Source of the DNA: an uncultured bacterium
GTDB taxonomy: Bacteria > Elusimicrobiota > Elusimicrobia > Elusimicrobiales > Elusimicrobiaceae
Assembly (NCBI GenBank): GCA_949291545.1
Contig: CASEWB010000006.1
Coordinates: 62,001-126,000, forward strand
Direction of reading: 5' to 3'
DNA: 64,000 bases
The position numbers were made by a program, and so were the translations under genes. Shown here piece after piece: positions 32,758 to 42,112 of this stretch (positions are counted from its first letter, which is position 1; every line of letters starts with the position of its first letter). Below the pieces are notes generated by a model. It was given only the letters and a program-made list of their open reading frames with translations, ran no database searches and had not been told where the DNA came from.

Positions 32758-33705
32758 TTATTTAACTTTCGCAAAAATCATTCTGCCGGAAGACGTCTGC
32801 AAAATGGAATATACGGACACTTCCGTCCGTTTGCCGATGTATTTGCGGCCTTCTTCCACCACGACCATCGTTCCGTCGTCCAAGTAGCCAATGCCTTGCT
32901 CTTTTTCCTTGCCGTCTTTCATAATGAACAACGACATGCTTTCCCCAGGCAGCACAACCGGCTTTAAAGCCGTAGCCAGGTCGGCAATGTTCAAGGCAAT
33001 TACATTGTGCAGCGCAGCAATTTTATTGATATTAAAGTCCAGCGTTACTACTTCGGCGTCCAAACTTTCGGCCAGCTTCACCACGCGTTCTTCCATCGTG
33101 TCGGCTTTGGGCGTTTTGGACGTAACGCGCACAGCAATTTCTTCCAGTTCCTGCAGGCGGGAAGCTACGTCCAGCCCGCGGCGGCCTTTGGCGCGTTCCA
33201 GCGGGTCCTTGGAAGCTGCCATTTTGTTCAATTCGTCCAGCACGAATACCGGCAGCACAATAATTCCGGACAGAAAATTAATTTCGCACAAATCCACAAT
33301 GCGCCCGTCCATCAGGGCCGTTACATCGGCCACTTTTAAGTGGTGCCCTTTGTAGGATAAGCCTTCCAAATCGCGCGATTTGATTAAACTGGCCAATACG
33401 CCAAACACAATAAGGCCAATTTCGATTTTGGCGCTGTACACATTCCAAAAGCTCATGGCGTCCATATTCGCAAAGTTCATCATGCCATAGTCAAAAAACA
33501 CATACAGCATATACCCCAGCAAAAAGCCGGAGCAGCCAATCATAATTTTAATCAGCCGGAGGCGCTTAAACAGCACTTCCCCACCTACTACCAGCGCGCC
33601 GCACAACAAGCCCGCCAGCAAACTGCTCCATTCTTTGTCAATGAAATTGTAGGTAAGGAAAGGAAACGCCACCAACGTAGAAATACGGAAAATCCAAATA
33701 GGCAT
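32758..33705 (-). CDS. PIN/TRAM-domain membrane protein (YacL-like)
   Basis: 315 aa. Four N-terminal membrane helices (to about 110), then a PIN nuclease-like domain with VADVTALMDGRIVDL, LPVFVLDELNKMA, and VVTLDFNINKIA supplying the acidic residues, and a C-terminal TRAM domain (EQGIGYLDDGTMVVVEEGRKYIG). The family is often next to ispD or radA, as here. It is thought to act on RNA at the membrane; the substrate is not known. GGAGG lies just upstream. Confidence 0.92.
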   Translation of the reverse strand: MPIWIFRISTLVAFPFLTYNFIDKEWSSLLAGLLCGALVVGGEVLFKRLRLIKIMIGCSGFLLGYMLYVFFDYGMMNFANMDAMSFWNVYSAKIEIGLIVFGVLASLIKSRDLEGLSYKGHHLKVADVTALMDGRIVDLCEINFLSGIIVLPVFVLDELNKMAASKDPLERAKGRRGLDVASRLQELEEIAVRVTSKTPKADTMEERVVKLAESLDAEVVTLDFNINKIAALHNVIALNIADLATALKPVVLPGESMSLFIMKDGKEKEQGIGYLDDGTMVVVEEGRKYIGKRTEVSVYSILQTSSGRMIFAKVK

Positions 33706-33820
33706 ATGCCCTCCAAAATGCGGGGAAAGTTCCCCAAATAATACTAGTTATATTTTAGCACTTTGCGGAGGGATTTTGCAGAATTTCTTGGGCGGGAGCC
33801 ACGACGGGCAAACACCCGCC

Positions 33821-35188
33821 TTAGCGCAGTTTTAAAGCGAGGGCGTTCAAATCGGCCAATTCGCAGAGGGAAAGGGATTTGAGTTTTTGCTTTTCGTCCC
33901 GCGTAACGGGTGCGCAAAACGCTTTTTTAAAGCCCAAGCGCTGGGCTTCTTCCAACCGGCGGTCTATCAGCGGCACCTTGGCGACCTGCCCCAAAATGCC
34001 CACTTCGGCCATAAACACGCTGTCCGGCGCCAGCGGGATATCCTTGCACGAGCTGATCACCGCCGCACAAATGGCCAAGTCCAGTGCCGGGTCCTTGAGT
34101 TTCACGCCGCCCGTGAGGCTGACGAATATATCTTTGTTATCCAACGACAGGCCGATATGTTTTTCCAACGCGGCAAACAACATCAAGCACCGGTTCAAAT
34201 CCACCCCCGTCGCCACACGGCGCGGGAACGGATAGCGCGTGGGGGACACCAAGGCCTGCACTTCGGTTAATAACGGGCGCGAGCCTTCCGCCGCCAACGA
34301 ATAAGCGCGGCCTTTTAAAGCACACTCACGGGAAGTTTGGGCAAAGTATTCGCTGGCGTTGTCCACCGACTCCAAACCGTGGCCGGTCATTTTAAAAAGC
34401 CCTATTTCCCCCGTAGAACCAAAGCGGTTTTTATGCGGGCGGAGCAAGCGGAGCACGTTGTCTTTTTCCGTGTCAAAATAGAGCACGCAGTCCACCATAT
34501 GTTCCAAAATTTTGGGGCCGGCCAGTTCGCCGTCTTTGGTAACGTGCCCCAATACAAAAGTAATGATTCCTTTCGGTTTGCACAGCCGCACCAATTCGCT
34601 GGTACATTCGCGCACCTGGGCCACCGTGCCGGCGGAGGAAGTAAATTCCGGGTGATAGACGGTTTGGATAGAATCTAAAATTAAAACATCGGGGTTCACC
34701 TGCTGGACGGATTCCACAATTTTTTGGATATCCGTTTCACAATGCAAAAAGATGTTGTCCCCTTTTACGTTTAACCGGCTGGCGCGGCCCGAAATTTGGC
34801 CGATGCTTTCTTCGCCGGAGATATAGAGCACTTTAAGCGTTTTGGAAAGTTCCGCCGCCACCTGCAGCATAAGGGTAGATTTGCCAATGCCCGGCGCGCC
34901 GGCCAAAAGCGTCAGCTGGCCCTTTACCAAACCGCCGCCCAGCAGGCGGTCAAACTCGCTGATGTGGGTTTGGATACGCGGTTCCTGCACGGCCTTGCTG
35001 TCGGAGAGTTTTACAATTTCGGAAGAAAAATCCGTAAAGCTGCGCGTGCGCGCAGGGGCCTTTTTGCTTTCCTGCTGCTTTACTTCTTCCACCAGCGAAT
35101 TCCATTCCCCGCAGTCCGGGCATTTGCCCGCCCACTTGGGGGATTCGTATCCGCATTTTTGACAGACGAAAACCGTTTTAAACTTCAT
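33821..35188 (-). CDS. radA: DNA repair protein RadA (Sms)
   Basis: 455 aa with the N-terminal zinc finger (CQKCGYESPKWAGKCPDCG), a RecA-like Walker A GAPGIGKST at about 91-99, the RadA-specific HKNRFGSTGEIG, and a C-terminal Lon-protease-like domain (FVSLTGGVKLKDPALDLAI). RadA drives branch migration in recombination. It is 8 bp downstream of the MCE protein gene. Confidence 0.97.
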   Translation of the reverse strand: MKFKTVFVCQKCGYESPKWAGKCPDCGEWNSLVEEVKQQESKKAPARTRSFTDFSSEIVKLSDSKAVQEPRIQTHISEFDRLLGGGLVKGQLTLLAGAPGIGKSTLMLQVAAELSKTLKVLYISGEESIGQISGRASRLNVKGDNIFLHCETDIQKIVESVQQVNPDVLILDSIQTVYHPEFTSSAGTVAQVRECTSELVRLCKPKGIITFVLGHVTKDGELAGPKILEHMVDCVLYFDTEKDNVLRLLRPHKNRFGSTGEIGLFKMTGHGLESVDNASEYFAQTSRECALKGRAYSLAAEGSRPLLTEVQALVSPTRYPFPRRVATGVDLNRCLMLFAALEKHIGLSLDNKDIFVSLTGGVKLKDPALDLAICAAVISSCKDIPLAPDSVFMAEVGILGQVAKVPLIDRRLEEAQRLGFKKAFCAPVTRDEKQKLKSLSLCELADLNALALKLR

Positions 35189-35196
35189 TTAGTGCC

Positions 35197-36468
35197 TCAA
35201 GTGCCCGCCATGGCGGCCAAACCGAAGAAAGAGGATATGTCTTCGTCGTTAAACGACACATTGGCCTTGATGGCAAAATCGTTGGTTTCCAGCGCGTCGC
35301 GCGCCCAAGCGCCTACGGAGAAGTAGCGGTTAAACCGGAAGTCCACCCCGTAGGTCAAATTGGGTTTATTAAACAGCCGCCCGTTTATCACGCGGTCGCG
35401 CCCCCAGTCGGAAAATTCACCCGTAAAGGTAAAGCGTTCCCAAAAATCTTTGTCGTAGAAGGGCTTGAGTTCCAGCGCCACGCCGCCCGCACCGCGGATT
35501 AACCCCGCCGATACAGTGGCCCATTTGTTATAGAGGCCGAAGCGAACGTCAAACTTGTTCTTTTCCAGGTAGTCCTGGGAGTCCAGCGCGTCGTCCTCGT
35601 TGCCGATGTTGGCAATACCGGCGCGGTAGAACGTGTATCCGCTGGCGGGATAGATTTCCAAGGCCAAGTCGCTGGTGGCTAAGGCCGGTTCAGGCATATA
35701 GAAGAAATCGTAATCCCAATACACGCGGAAGCGGCTCATTTTGCCCACAAAGGTTTTCACCTCTCCCATCGTTTCTTTCAAATCCTTCATACTGGACTTT
35801 ACGTCCGCTTTCATTTGCGGGTCGTTGATTAAACTGCCGATTAACCCTTCGCTCTGTTCCAAACTGTCCATTAAAGAATCGGCCTTGGCCAGCACTTCGT
35901 CCAGGTTCTGGGCGGAGCGGGACAAATACGGCCGCATCTGCGCCACCAACTGGTTTAAATTGGCCGACAGCTGGTGCACTTCGTCCATCGTGCGGTTGAG
36001 CTGCTCGCCAAACTGGCCTTGGGCGTTTACGCTGTCCACAAATTCTTTAATGCTGCTCATGGTTTGGGCCACCATTACGTCCATGGGCACTTCGTCGGCT
36101 CCGTGGACATAATCCCCCGCTTTTAGCAACCCCGCTTCCGGCGTGCCTTGCTCTACCTTTAAATATTTAGAACCAATAATGCCTGTCATTACTACGCTAA
36201 AGCGGGCATTGCGGTAAATCTGAATATCTTCATTAATAGAAGCCACCACGACAACTTGGCCTTTTTCAATTTTAATTTGCTTGACGCGGCCTACTTCCAC
36301 ACCCGAAAGTTTCACCGGCGCTTTGACCGGCAAACCGGAAACGTCCGCAAACGTAACATTTACGTCATACGCCCGCGTAACGGACAAGCCCCCTAAAAAA
36401 TAGAGCGAAAATCCGAAAACAATAATCCCCAATACGGTAAAAATGCCCAATTTGGTTTCTGGTTTCAT
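35197..36468 (-). CDS. MCE-domain lipid-transport protein (MlaD-like) with a beta-rich C-terminal domain
   Basis: 423 aa. One N-terminal membrane anchor (IFTVLGIIVFGFSLYFLGG), the MCE domain at about 35-120 (VTFADVSGLPVKAPVKLSGVEVG, IGSKYLKVEQG), a long helical stretch (about 135-235), then a beta-strand-rich C-terminal domain of about 180 residues with alternating aromatic strands (TFTGEFSDWG, FNRYFSVGAW). Standard MlaD is under 200 aa; the extra domain could be a barrel reaching the outer membrane. It works with the ABC transporter encoded by the next two upstream genes. Confidence 0.9.
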   Translation of the reverse strand: MKPETKLGIFTVLGIIVFGFSLYFLGGLSVTRAYDVNVTFADVSGLPVKAPVKLSGVEVGRVKQIKIEKGQVVVVASINEDIQIYRNARFSVVMTGIIGSKYLKVEQGTPEAGLLKAGDYVHGADEVPMDVMVAQTMSSIKEFVDSVNAQGQFGEQLNRTMDEVHQLSANLNQLVAQMRPYLSRSAQNLDEVLAKADSLMDSLEQSEGLIGSLINDPQMKADVKSSMKDLKETMGEVKTFVGKMSRFRVYWDYDFFYMPEPALATSDLALEIYPASGYTFYRAGIANIGNEDDALDSQDYLEKNKFDVRFGLYNKWATVSAGLIRGAGGVALELKPFYDKDFWERFTFTGEFSDWGRDRVINGRLFNKPNLTYGVDFRFNRYFSVGAWARDALETNDFAIKANVSFNDEDISSFFGLAAMAGT

Positions 36469-36522
36469 ATTTTTCCTTTACGTCTAAATAAATTTAGTTC
36501 CCCTCCGTGCGCCGCCCAAAAG

Positions 36523-37287
36523 TTAATCTTTCATTAACTTCATTTGTATCGGCCCACGGCTGCTGCCTTGCACAAATTGTTTTACATACGGGTTATCCGT
36601 CCGGCGGAACTCGTCCGGTGTGCCGTACATTAAAATTTGTCCTTCATACAAAAAAGCGATATAGTCCGCTATTTTAAAAGCCGAGCGCATATCGTGTGTA
36701 ATCACTACCGATGTTACCCCCAGCTTGGCTTTTAAATCCATAATCAGGTCGCTGATAATATCGGACATAATCGGGTCCAGCCCGGTGGTAGGTTCGTCGT
36801 ACAAAATCACTTGCGGGCCCACCGCCAGCACGCGCGCCAGCGCCACGCGTTTTTTCATACCGCCGGATAATTCGCTGGGGTTGAGTTTGGCCACATCTTC
36901 CTGCAAACCGACGAGCGCCAACTTTTCTTTAATCACGGCGGGGTAGTCTTTCTCGGGCGTATCGGTTAAGTATTTTAAACCGAAGGTTACGTTTTCCCCT
37001 ACGCTCATAGAGTCGAACAATGCCCCTTCCTGGAACAAATACCCAAACCGGCGGCGCAATGCGGCAAGCTTAATTTCGCTATGGATTTGGGTAATGTCTT
37101 TTCCCCCCACCATAATTTTGCCGCCCGTGGCCGCTTCCAGCCCGATTAAGCATTTAATCAGCGTGCTTTTGCCCGAGCCGGAACCGCCCAAAATACAGGT
37201 GGTTTTGCCTTCTTCAATTTTTAAATCCACCCCTCTGAGCACTTCTTTGGTTCCAAAACTCTTTTTTAAGCCGATGATTTCAATCAT
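36523..37287 (-). CDS. mlaF: ABC transporter ATPase, MlaF-like
   Basis: 254 aa nucleotide-binding subunit: Walker A GGSGSGKST, Q-loop FQEGALFDS, signature LSGGMKKRVALARV, Walker B VILYDEPTTGLDP, H-loop VITHDM. The FDSMSVGENV and GLDPIMSD features fit the Mla subclass for phospholipid traffic. Start at 37287 (MIEIIGLKKSF), one nt after the MlaE stop. Confidence 0.95.
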   Translation of the reverse strand: MIEIIGLKKSFGTKEVLRGVDLKIEEGKTTCILGGSGSGKSTLIKCLIGLEAATGGKIMVGGKDITQIHSEIKLAALRRRFGYLFQEGALFDSMSVGENVTFGLKYLTDTPEKDYPAVIKEKLALVGLQEDVAKLNPSELSGGMKKRVALARVLAVGPQVILYDEPTTGLDPIMSDIISDLIMDLKAKLGVTSVVITHDMRSAFKIADYIAFLYEGQILMYGTPDEFRRTDNPYVKQFVQGSSRGPIQMKLMKD

Positions 37288-37288
37288 A

Positions 37289-38065
37289 TTAAATTCCAAA
37301 CGCCGTCAAAATGGCGGTTAAGAAATAATCCAGCACCAAAATCAGCACAATCGTCGTTACCACGGCGCCGGTGGTGGATTTCCCCACCCCTTCGGCCCCG
37401 CCGCGGGTGCTGATGCCTTTATAGCAGCACACCGTACCCACCATAAACGCAAACACGAACGATTTGATAAACCCGTGCATAAAATCGCGCACGCCCATAA
37501 ACGAAGTGATATCCGTGATATACACTTCCCCGGGCACCCCCAAGGCATAGATAGCCACCAGGTAGCCGCCCAATACACCAAACAGGTTGGAAAAAAGCGT
37601 CAAAATGGGCATTGTCAGCACAAAGCCGAACATACGCGGGATAACCAAATAGCGTATCGGGTTCGTGCCCAGTGTATACAGGGCGTCAATCTGTTCGGTC
37701 ACGGCCATCGTGCCGATTTGCGCCGTCACCGCTGCCCCCGCCCGGCCGGATACGACCACGCTGGTCAGCACCGGGCCCAGCTCGCGTATGAGCGAAAAGG
37801 TTACAATCGTTCCTACAAAAATCGGTTCGCCAAAAATGTTGCCAATCGTGTTGCCCGCCTGCAGCGCCAGCACCATACCGGTAAACAAGCTGGTCAGCGC
37901 CGTAACCCCCAAGGACTCTACCCCAATGGTTACGCTTTGGTCCACCGCTTGGCGGAATTCAAAACGCGCGTGCGTCAGCCAAAAAAAGCAAGAGCGTACC
38001 ATTTCGGCGGCTCCGCCCACTTGGTTGAACATATGCGTCATATATTTTCCGACGGCGGTAAACAT
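37289..38065 (-). CDS. mlaE: ABC transporter permease, MlaE-like
   Basis: 258 aa, five to six membrane segments with the MlaE hallmarks: FTGMVLALQ, ELGPVLTSVVVSGRAGAAVTAQIG, and MPILTLFSNLFGVLGG. It forms the inner-membrane channel for lipid transfer with MlaF and the MCE protein. Its start overlaps the alr stop by one base (TAATG). Confidence 0.95.
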   Translation of the reverse strand: MFTAVGKYMTHMFNQVGGAAEMVRSCFFWLTHARFEFRQAVDQSVTIGVESLGVTALTSLFTGMVLALQAGNTIGNIFGEPIFVGTIVTFSLIRELGPVLTSVVVSGRAGAAVTAQIGTMAVTEQIDALYTLGTNPIRYLVIPRMFGFVLTMPILTLFSNLFGVLGGYLVAIYALGVPGEVYITDITSFMGVRDFMHGFIKSFVFAFMVGTVCCYKGISTRGGAEGVGKSTTGAVVTTIVLILVLDYFLTAILTAFGI

Positions 38066-39171
38066 TATTCTTTATATATCCTCGGCACGCGCGGCATTAA
38101 GAGCGTGCACAGTTCGTAATCAATCGTGCCGGCTTTTTGGGCCAGTTCGGCTAGAGTGACCTCCTCGTCGCCTTGGCGGCCGACAACGATGGCCTCGTCC
38201 CCTACCCCTACCGGGCCGGCCTGGCTGATGTCCACCATCAGCATATCCATCGTCACATTGCCCAGCACACGGCAGCGTTTGCCTCCAATTAGGATATCGG
38301 CCTTGTTGGACAGGGCACGCAGGTAGCCGTCCCCGTACCCCAAAGGCAAGGTGGCCACTTTCATTGCGTGGGGCGCGATAAAACTGCGGTTGTAGCTGAT
38401 GCTGCTGCCGGCGGGAACGTCTTTGACGTACACCACACGGGTTTTTAACGATAAGATAGGCTCAAAACCTTTTTCCAGCCCAAAGGCACTGTGCCCCGTG
38501 CGCACCATATCGTAATGGGCGTCCGGACGGGCCACTATGGCCGAAGAAGCCGCCACATGGCAGTGGTTGATGTGGATATCGTGCAGTTTTACATTGGTCA
38601 GCGTATCGCGGTAGTAGCCGATTTGTTCCTCGGTATAGGCCGGGTCCGACTCTACACTAGATAAATGCGTATAGAGCCCGTCTAAAACTATATTGGGATC
38701 GTGGGCCAAAAATTCTATGACGTTAAACACGCCGCCGCGGCGGGTGCCGATGCGGCCCATGCCCGTATCCTGCTTGACGTGGCAAAGCGCTTTTTTGCCC
38801 AGTTTGGCGGCAATTTCACTCACGGCTTTGGCCGCGTCCAAGCTGGCGATGGTAATGGCCAAGCTGTTATTAATGGCGTATTCAAACGCCTCAAACGGGT
38901 AAATGCTGCCCAATACTAAAATAGGCAAAGTCACCCCGGCTTGACGCAAGGCAAGCCCTTCTTCCACCGAAGCCGTACCAAAAAAATCGCTTAGTTGGTG
39001 TTGCTGCAAATACTGCCCCAGCTTGATGGCTCCGTGGCCGTACGCATTGGCCTTTAGAACGGTCAACACCTTCACACCCGCACCCGCTTGTTCGTGCACT
39101 TTGCGCATATTGCGGGCCAGTTTTTTTAAATCTACTTCAGCAATGGTAGGGCGTAAAATAGGCATTGGCAT
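38065..39171 (-). CDS. alr: Alanine racemase
   Basis: 368 aa. PLP lysine in VLKANAYGHGA (about 38-48), RIGTRR, the HINHCHVAASSA region, the catalytic tyrosine in ISYNRSF, and LPLGYGDGYLRAL. It makes D-alanine for peptidoglycan. GGAG lies 6 nt upstream of the start at 39171, just after the dnaB stop. Confidence 0.96.
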   Translation of the reverse strand: MPMPILRPTIAEVDLKKLARNMRKVHEQAGAGVKVLTVLKANAYGHGAIKLGQYLQQHQLSDFFGTASVEEGLALRQAGVTLPILVLGSIYPFEAFEYAINNSLAITIASLDAAKAVSEIAAKLGKKALCHVKQDTGMGRIGTRRGGVFNVIEFLAHDPNIVLDGLYTHLSSVESDPAYTEEQIGYYRDTLTNVKLHDIHINHCHVAASSAIVARPDAHYDMVRTGHSAFGLEKGFEPILSLKTRVVYVKDVPAGSSISYNRSFIAPHAMKVATLPLGYGDGYLRALSNKADILIGGKRCRVLGNVTMDMLMVDISQAGPVGVGDEAIVVGRQGDEEVTLAELAQKAGTIDYELCTLLMPRVPRIYKE

Positions 39172-39174
39172 ACA

Positions 39175-40593
39175 TTACTCCGGCAGCGCCATCATAGTAT
39201 TTCCGCTCATTTCTTGGGCGGCTTCCATATGTTCCGGCGCCGGGTTGGTAAAAAGTGCGTATTCCCCAAAGAAAGCTAAATCGATATCTCCCACGGGGCC
39301 GTTGCGCTGTTTGGCGATAATCAGCGTCGCTTTGTTTTTAAGTGATTCGTCGTCGCGTTTGTAATAGGCCTCGCGGTGAATCAAGGCCACCACGTCGGCA
39401 TCCTGCTCGATGGAGCCGGATTCGCGCAAGTCAGAAAGCTGAGGTTTATTGTCGGTGCGGGATTTATCTTCGTTTTTACGGCTTAACTGCGAAAGCGCCA
39501 GCACCGGCACGTTGAGCGTGCGGGCCAGGTCTTTGAGCATACGGGAAATTTCGGCCACTTCCTGCTGGCGGCTTTCGGTGCGGCGTTCGCCGCCGCGGAT
39601 AAGCTGCAGATAGTCAATCACGATAAGGCCCAATTCCTTGCCTTGCTTTTTCAGTTCCGAGGCCAACCGCCGCGAACGCATACGCAGTTCCGTAATAGAA
39701 ATGCCGGACGTATCGTCAATATACATTGGGGCGGAGGCCAAGCGGCCCAGCTCGCGCGTTAAATCGGACCATTTGCTTTGCTCGTAATATCCGGTGCGCA
39801 GTTTATAAATTTCCACCATGGCGGCGGCGCCGAGCATACGTTCAAAAATAATGTGCCGTCCCATTTCCAGCGAGAAAAACGCCACCGGGATTTTGCAATC
39901 CACGCACGCGTGGTGCGCAATGTTCAGCGCCAGCGCGGTTTTGCCCTGGCTGGGGCGCGCGCCCAAAATGATAAGGTCGGACTTGCGCAACCCGCCGGTT
40001 TTGCGGTCAAATTCGTCCAGCCCGGTCGGCACGCCCTGAATGGCGCTTTTGTTGCGCACGGCTTTTTCCAAAATTTCAATCACTTCCGGCGCCAAGTCTT
40101 TAGACGACACAAACCCCGAAAGTTTTTGCTTCTGGCTAAGTTTATAAATCTGGTCGGCGGCTTCGTCAATTAAAACTTGGGGGTCGTCGTCTTCCTCTTT
40201 ATAGCAGCGCTGGACCAAGCCCGTAGCGGTGCGGATTAAATCGCGCACGACGAATTTTTTGTAAACGATTTCCGCATAGTGCTTTACGTGCGCCGCGGTG
40301 GACACTTTGTCCACCAGCTGCGTCAAATACAGTTCTCCCCCCAGCTGCGTGAGCAGGTGTTCCTTTTTGAGTTCTTCCGTCAGCGTGATAATATCCACCG
40401 CTTGGTTACGGTCGGCCAAGGCTTTCATGGCCGCAAAAATCTTTTGGTGCGCTTCTTTATAAAAGTGTTCCGGCTTTAAAATTTCCAGCGCTTCCGTAAC
40501 GGCATCCGCTTCCAAAAGCATAGAACCCAACACTGCCATTTCAGCGTCAATCGCCTGTGGGGGAATACGTTCTTCCAACAAGTTGCTAGCCAT
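39175..40593 (-). CDS. dnaB: Replicative DNA helicase DnaB
   Basis: 472 aa: an N-terminal domain opening RIPPQAIDAEMAVLGSMLL, a RecA-like motor with Walker A GARPSQGKTALALN, Walker B LIVIDYLQLI, and the ending ESGSIEQDADVVALIHREAYY with IAKQRNGPVG. It unwinds the replication fork. No intein or split is seen. First gene of the leftward dnaB-alr-mlaEFD-radA run. Confidence 0.97.
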   Translation of the reverse strand: MASNLLEERIPPQAIDAEMAVLGSMLLEADAVTEALEILKPEHFYKEAHQKIFAAMKALADRNQAVDIITLTEELKKEHLLTQLGGELYLTQLVDKVSTAAHVKHYAEIVYKKFVVRDLIRTATGLVQRCYKEEDDDPQVLIDEAADQIYKLSQKQKLSGFVSSKDLAPEVIEILEKAVRNKSAIQGVPTGLDEFDRKTGGLRKSDLIILGARPSQGKTALALNIAHHACVDCKIPVAFFSLEMGRHIIFERMLGAAAMVEIYKLRTGYYEQSKWSDLTRELGRLASAPMYIDDTSGISITELRMRSRRLASELKKQGKELGLIVIDYLQLIRGGERRTESRQQEVAEISRMLKDLARTLNVPVLALSQLSRKNEDKSRTDNKPQLSDLRESGSIEQDADVVALIHREAYYKRDDESLKNKATLIIAKQRNGPVGDIDLAFFGEYALFTNPAPEHMEAAQEMSGNTMMALPE

Positions 40594-40728
40594 AAAACCT
40601 CTTAAAATAAAAAAATCGGCAAAACGCCGCGTTCCCGCAGACGCGGAAACGTATATATTTTATTGTAGCAATTTAACGGCTGAAAAGTCCCCCCTTCCGG
40701 CCAGCCGGCCTGTGAGAAGGCGGGAACA

Positions 40729-40757
40729 TAAAAAACCCTTGAAAAAGCTTCAAGGCT
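40729..40757 (-). terminator. Terminator of pilin 4
   Basis: CCTTGAA/TTCAAGG stem; on the minus strand it is followed by GTTTTTTATG. Confidence 0.7.
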
Positions 40758-40766
40758 AACCAGTCT

Positions 40767-41354
40767 TTAATAATTGGGGAAACGGTAACAAGCCACACGC
40801 GAAGAACCATATGTGCACGTTTCTTCCTGTGCATTGGTCACCGCGCGGCACATTTTTTTGGCCCAATCGCCCGTTGGCATACAATAGATGGAACCTACTG
40901 GTATGCCGGAATTTTTTTCCACCAGTGGGCTAAGATACATATTGATAAAAAATCCTCGGTTGGTGCCAGGTTCTTTAAAAATTGTGCTGTAACGAACCCC
41001 CCCATTGACCGAATTAAATTTTAGGTCGGGAGAAATGGTCAACGAATAATTGCAAGCATTATTATCCCCCGTAAACACGGCCGATTCATAGCCAATCCCA
41101 GCCGCATCGGCAAAAGCCCCTAAATCCATACAAATATTTCGGCCGCCGTCCAAAATATACAAATCGCGGCCGCGTTTTAACTCTTTAAACCACGGCAAAA
41201 TGCGGGCCACGCGGCTTTTTAGTACCGCTTTTTCGTACTGCGGCAAGGCTACCGCCGCCAAAATGCCGATGATTAAAACCACTACTAACAGCTCTATTAG
41301 CGTAAATCCGAGGCTTTTATTCGCCGGGGATGATTTTTGATAAATTTTGTTCAT
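40767..41354 (-). CDS. Type IV prepilin 4 (leaderless type B)
   Basis: 195 aa. Leader MNKIYQKSSPANKSLG then FTLIELLVVVLIIGILAAVAL, E5 present. The globular part (FKELKRGRDLYILDGGRNIC, YCMPTGDWAKKMCRAVTN) is nearly the same as in prepilin 5, showing a recent duplication. No ribosome site; start codon at the expected transcription start. Confidence 0.92.
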   Translation of the reverse strand: MNKIYQKSSPANKSLGFTLIELLVVVLIIGILAAVALPQYEKAVLKSRVARILPWFKELKRGRDLYILDGGRNICMDLGAFADAAGIGYESAVFTGDNNACNYSLTISPDLKFNSVNGGVRYSTIFKEPGTNRGFFINMYLSPLVEKNSGIPVGSIYCMPTGDWAKKMCRAVTNAQEETCTYGSSRVACYRFPNY

Positions 41355-41373
41355 AGCCAAAATTTATCAAAAA
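41334..41373. repeat. Perfect 16-bp inverted repeat across the pilin 4 start codon
   Basis: Arms 41334-41349 and 41358-41373 (TTTTTGATAAATTTTG and its complement) with an 8-bp loop holding the ATG. Confidence 0.8.
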
Positions 41374-41388
41374 AAAAAAACGCGTCAA
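41361..41388 (-). promoter_or_regulatory. Poly-T spacer promoter of pilin 4 (16-bp spacer)
   Basis: TTGACG, then CG-T12-GA, then TAAATT; the ATG begins 7 nt after the -10 box. Confidence 0.7.
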
Positions 41389-41470
41389 GGCCCGCCCAAT
41401 CGCGGGGCTGTGCCGCGGACCGAGCCCCCTTCGGTGCGCAAGCGGGAACAGCAAACGAGAGGTCGGCACA

Positions 41471-42058
41471 GGGAGCCCTGCCGGCGCGGCGTTAAACCTG
41501 TTTGCCTACGAATATACGGACCGCGTCATCTCGCTGTTTGGCTACACGTGGGAAATCCCGACCAACTGGTTCCAAAGTTTAAACCCGCTGTACGTGGTCA
41601 TTTTTGCGCCGTTGTTTTCCAAGCTGTGGATTGAGCTGGCCAAAAAAGGCATAGAGCCTTCCACCCCGGCCAAGTTTGTGGTGTCGTTGTGGTTGATTGC
41701 GCTGGCGTTTGCCGTGATGCTTATCGGGGCGTTTGTGCTGGTGGGCAATGCCAAAATCAGCCTGTTCTATCTGGCGTTTACCTATTTGTTCCAAACGTTT
41801 GCGGAGCTGTGCATTTCGCCGGTGGGCAAGTCTGTGGTCACCAAATTGGCGCCGGCGCGGTATGTGTCTTTGTTAATCGGCATTTGGTACCTGTCCAACG
41901 CCGTGGCCAACAAATTGGCGGGCGTGTATTCGGGATACTTCCAAAAAATCAGCAACGAGCAGTTCTTCCTGTGGTTGGTGATTGTACCGCTGGCGGTGTC
42001 GGGCGTTTTGATGCTGTCTATGAAAAAAATCAAAGCCTGGATGCACGGCGTACATTAA
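41471..42058 (+). pseudogene. Remnant of a POT-family peptide transporter (C-terminal part)
   Basis: An open frame without a start matches the C-terminal third of proton-dependent oligopeptide (POT) transporters: AALNLFAYEYTDR, IPTNWFQSLNPLYVVIFAPLF, then CISPVGKSVVTKLAPA and several membrane segments up to the normal stop at 42058. The N-terminal two thirds, including the helix with the family signature, are missing; sequence before about 41471 is unrelated. The remnant sits exactly between two duplicated pilin genes, so the duplication or recombination probably destroyed it. Confidence 0.8.
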
Positions 42059-42075
42059 AATGAAATTGGTTGTAT

Positions 42076-42109
42076 AAAAAGCGCCCCGGGAATATCCGGG
42101 GCGTTTTTT
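42076..42109. terminator. Bidirectional terminator between POT remnant and pilin 5
   Basis: CGCCCCGG, GAATAT loop, CCGGGGCG, with AAAAA before and TTTTTT after. Confidence 0.8.
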
Positions 42110-42112
42110 ATA

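Noticed and set aside
41334-41373. mRNA hairpin acting as an RNA thermometer at pilin starts
   Set aside because: If the -10 box at 41361-41366 is used, the 5' arm is promoter DNA and is not transcribed, so the hairpin cannot form in the mRNA.
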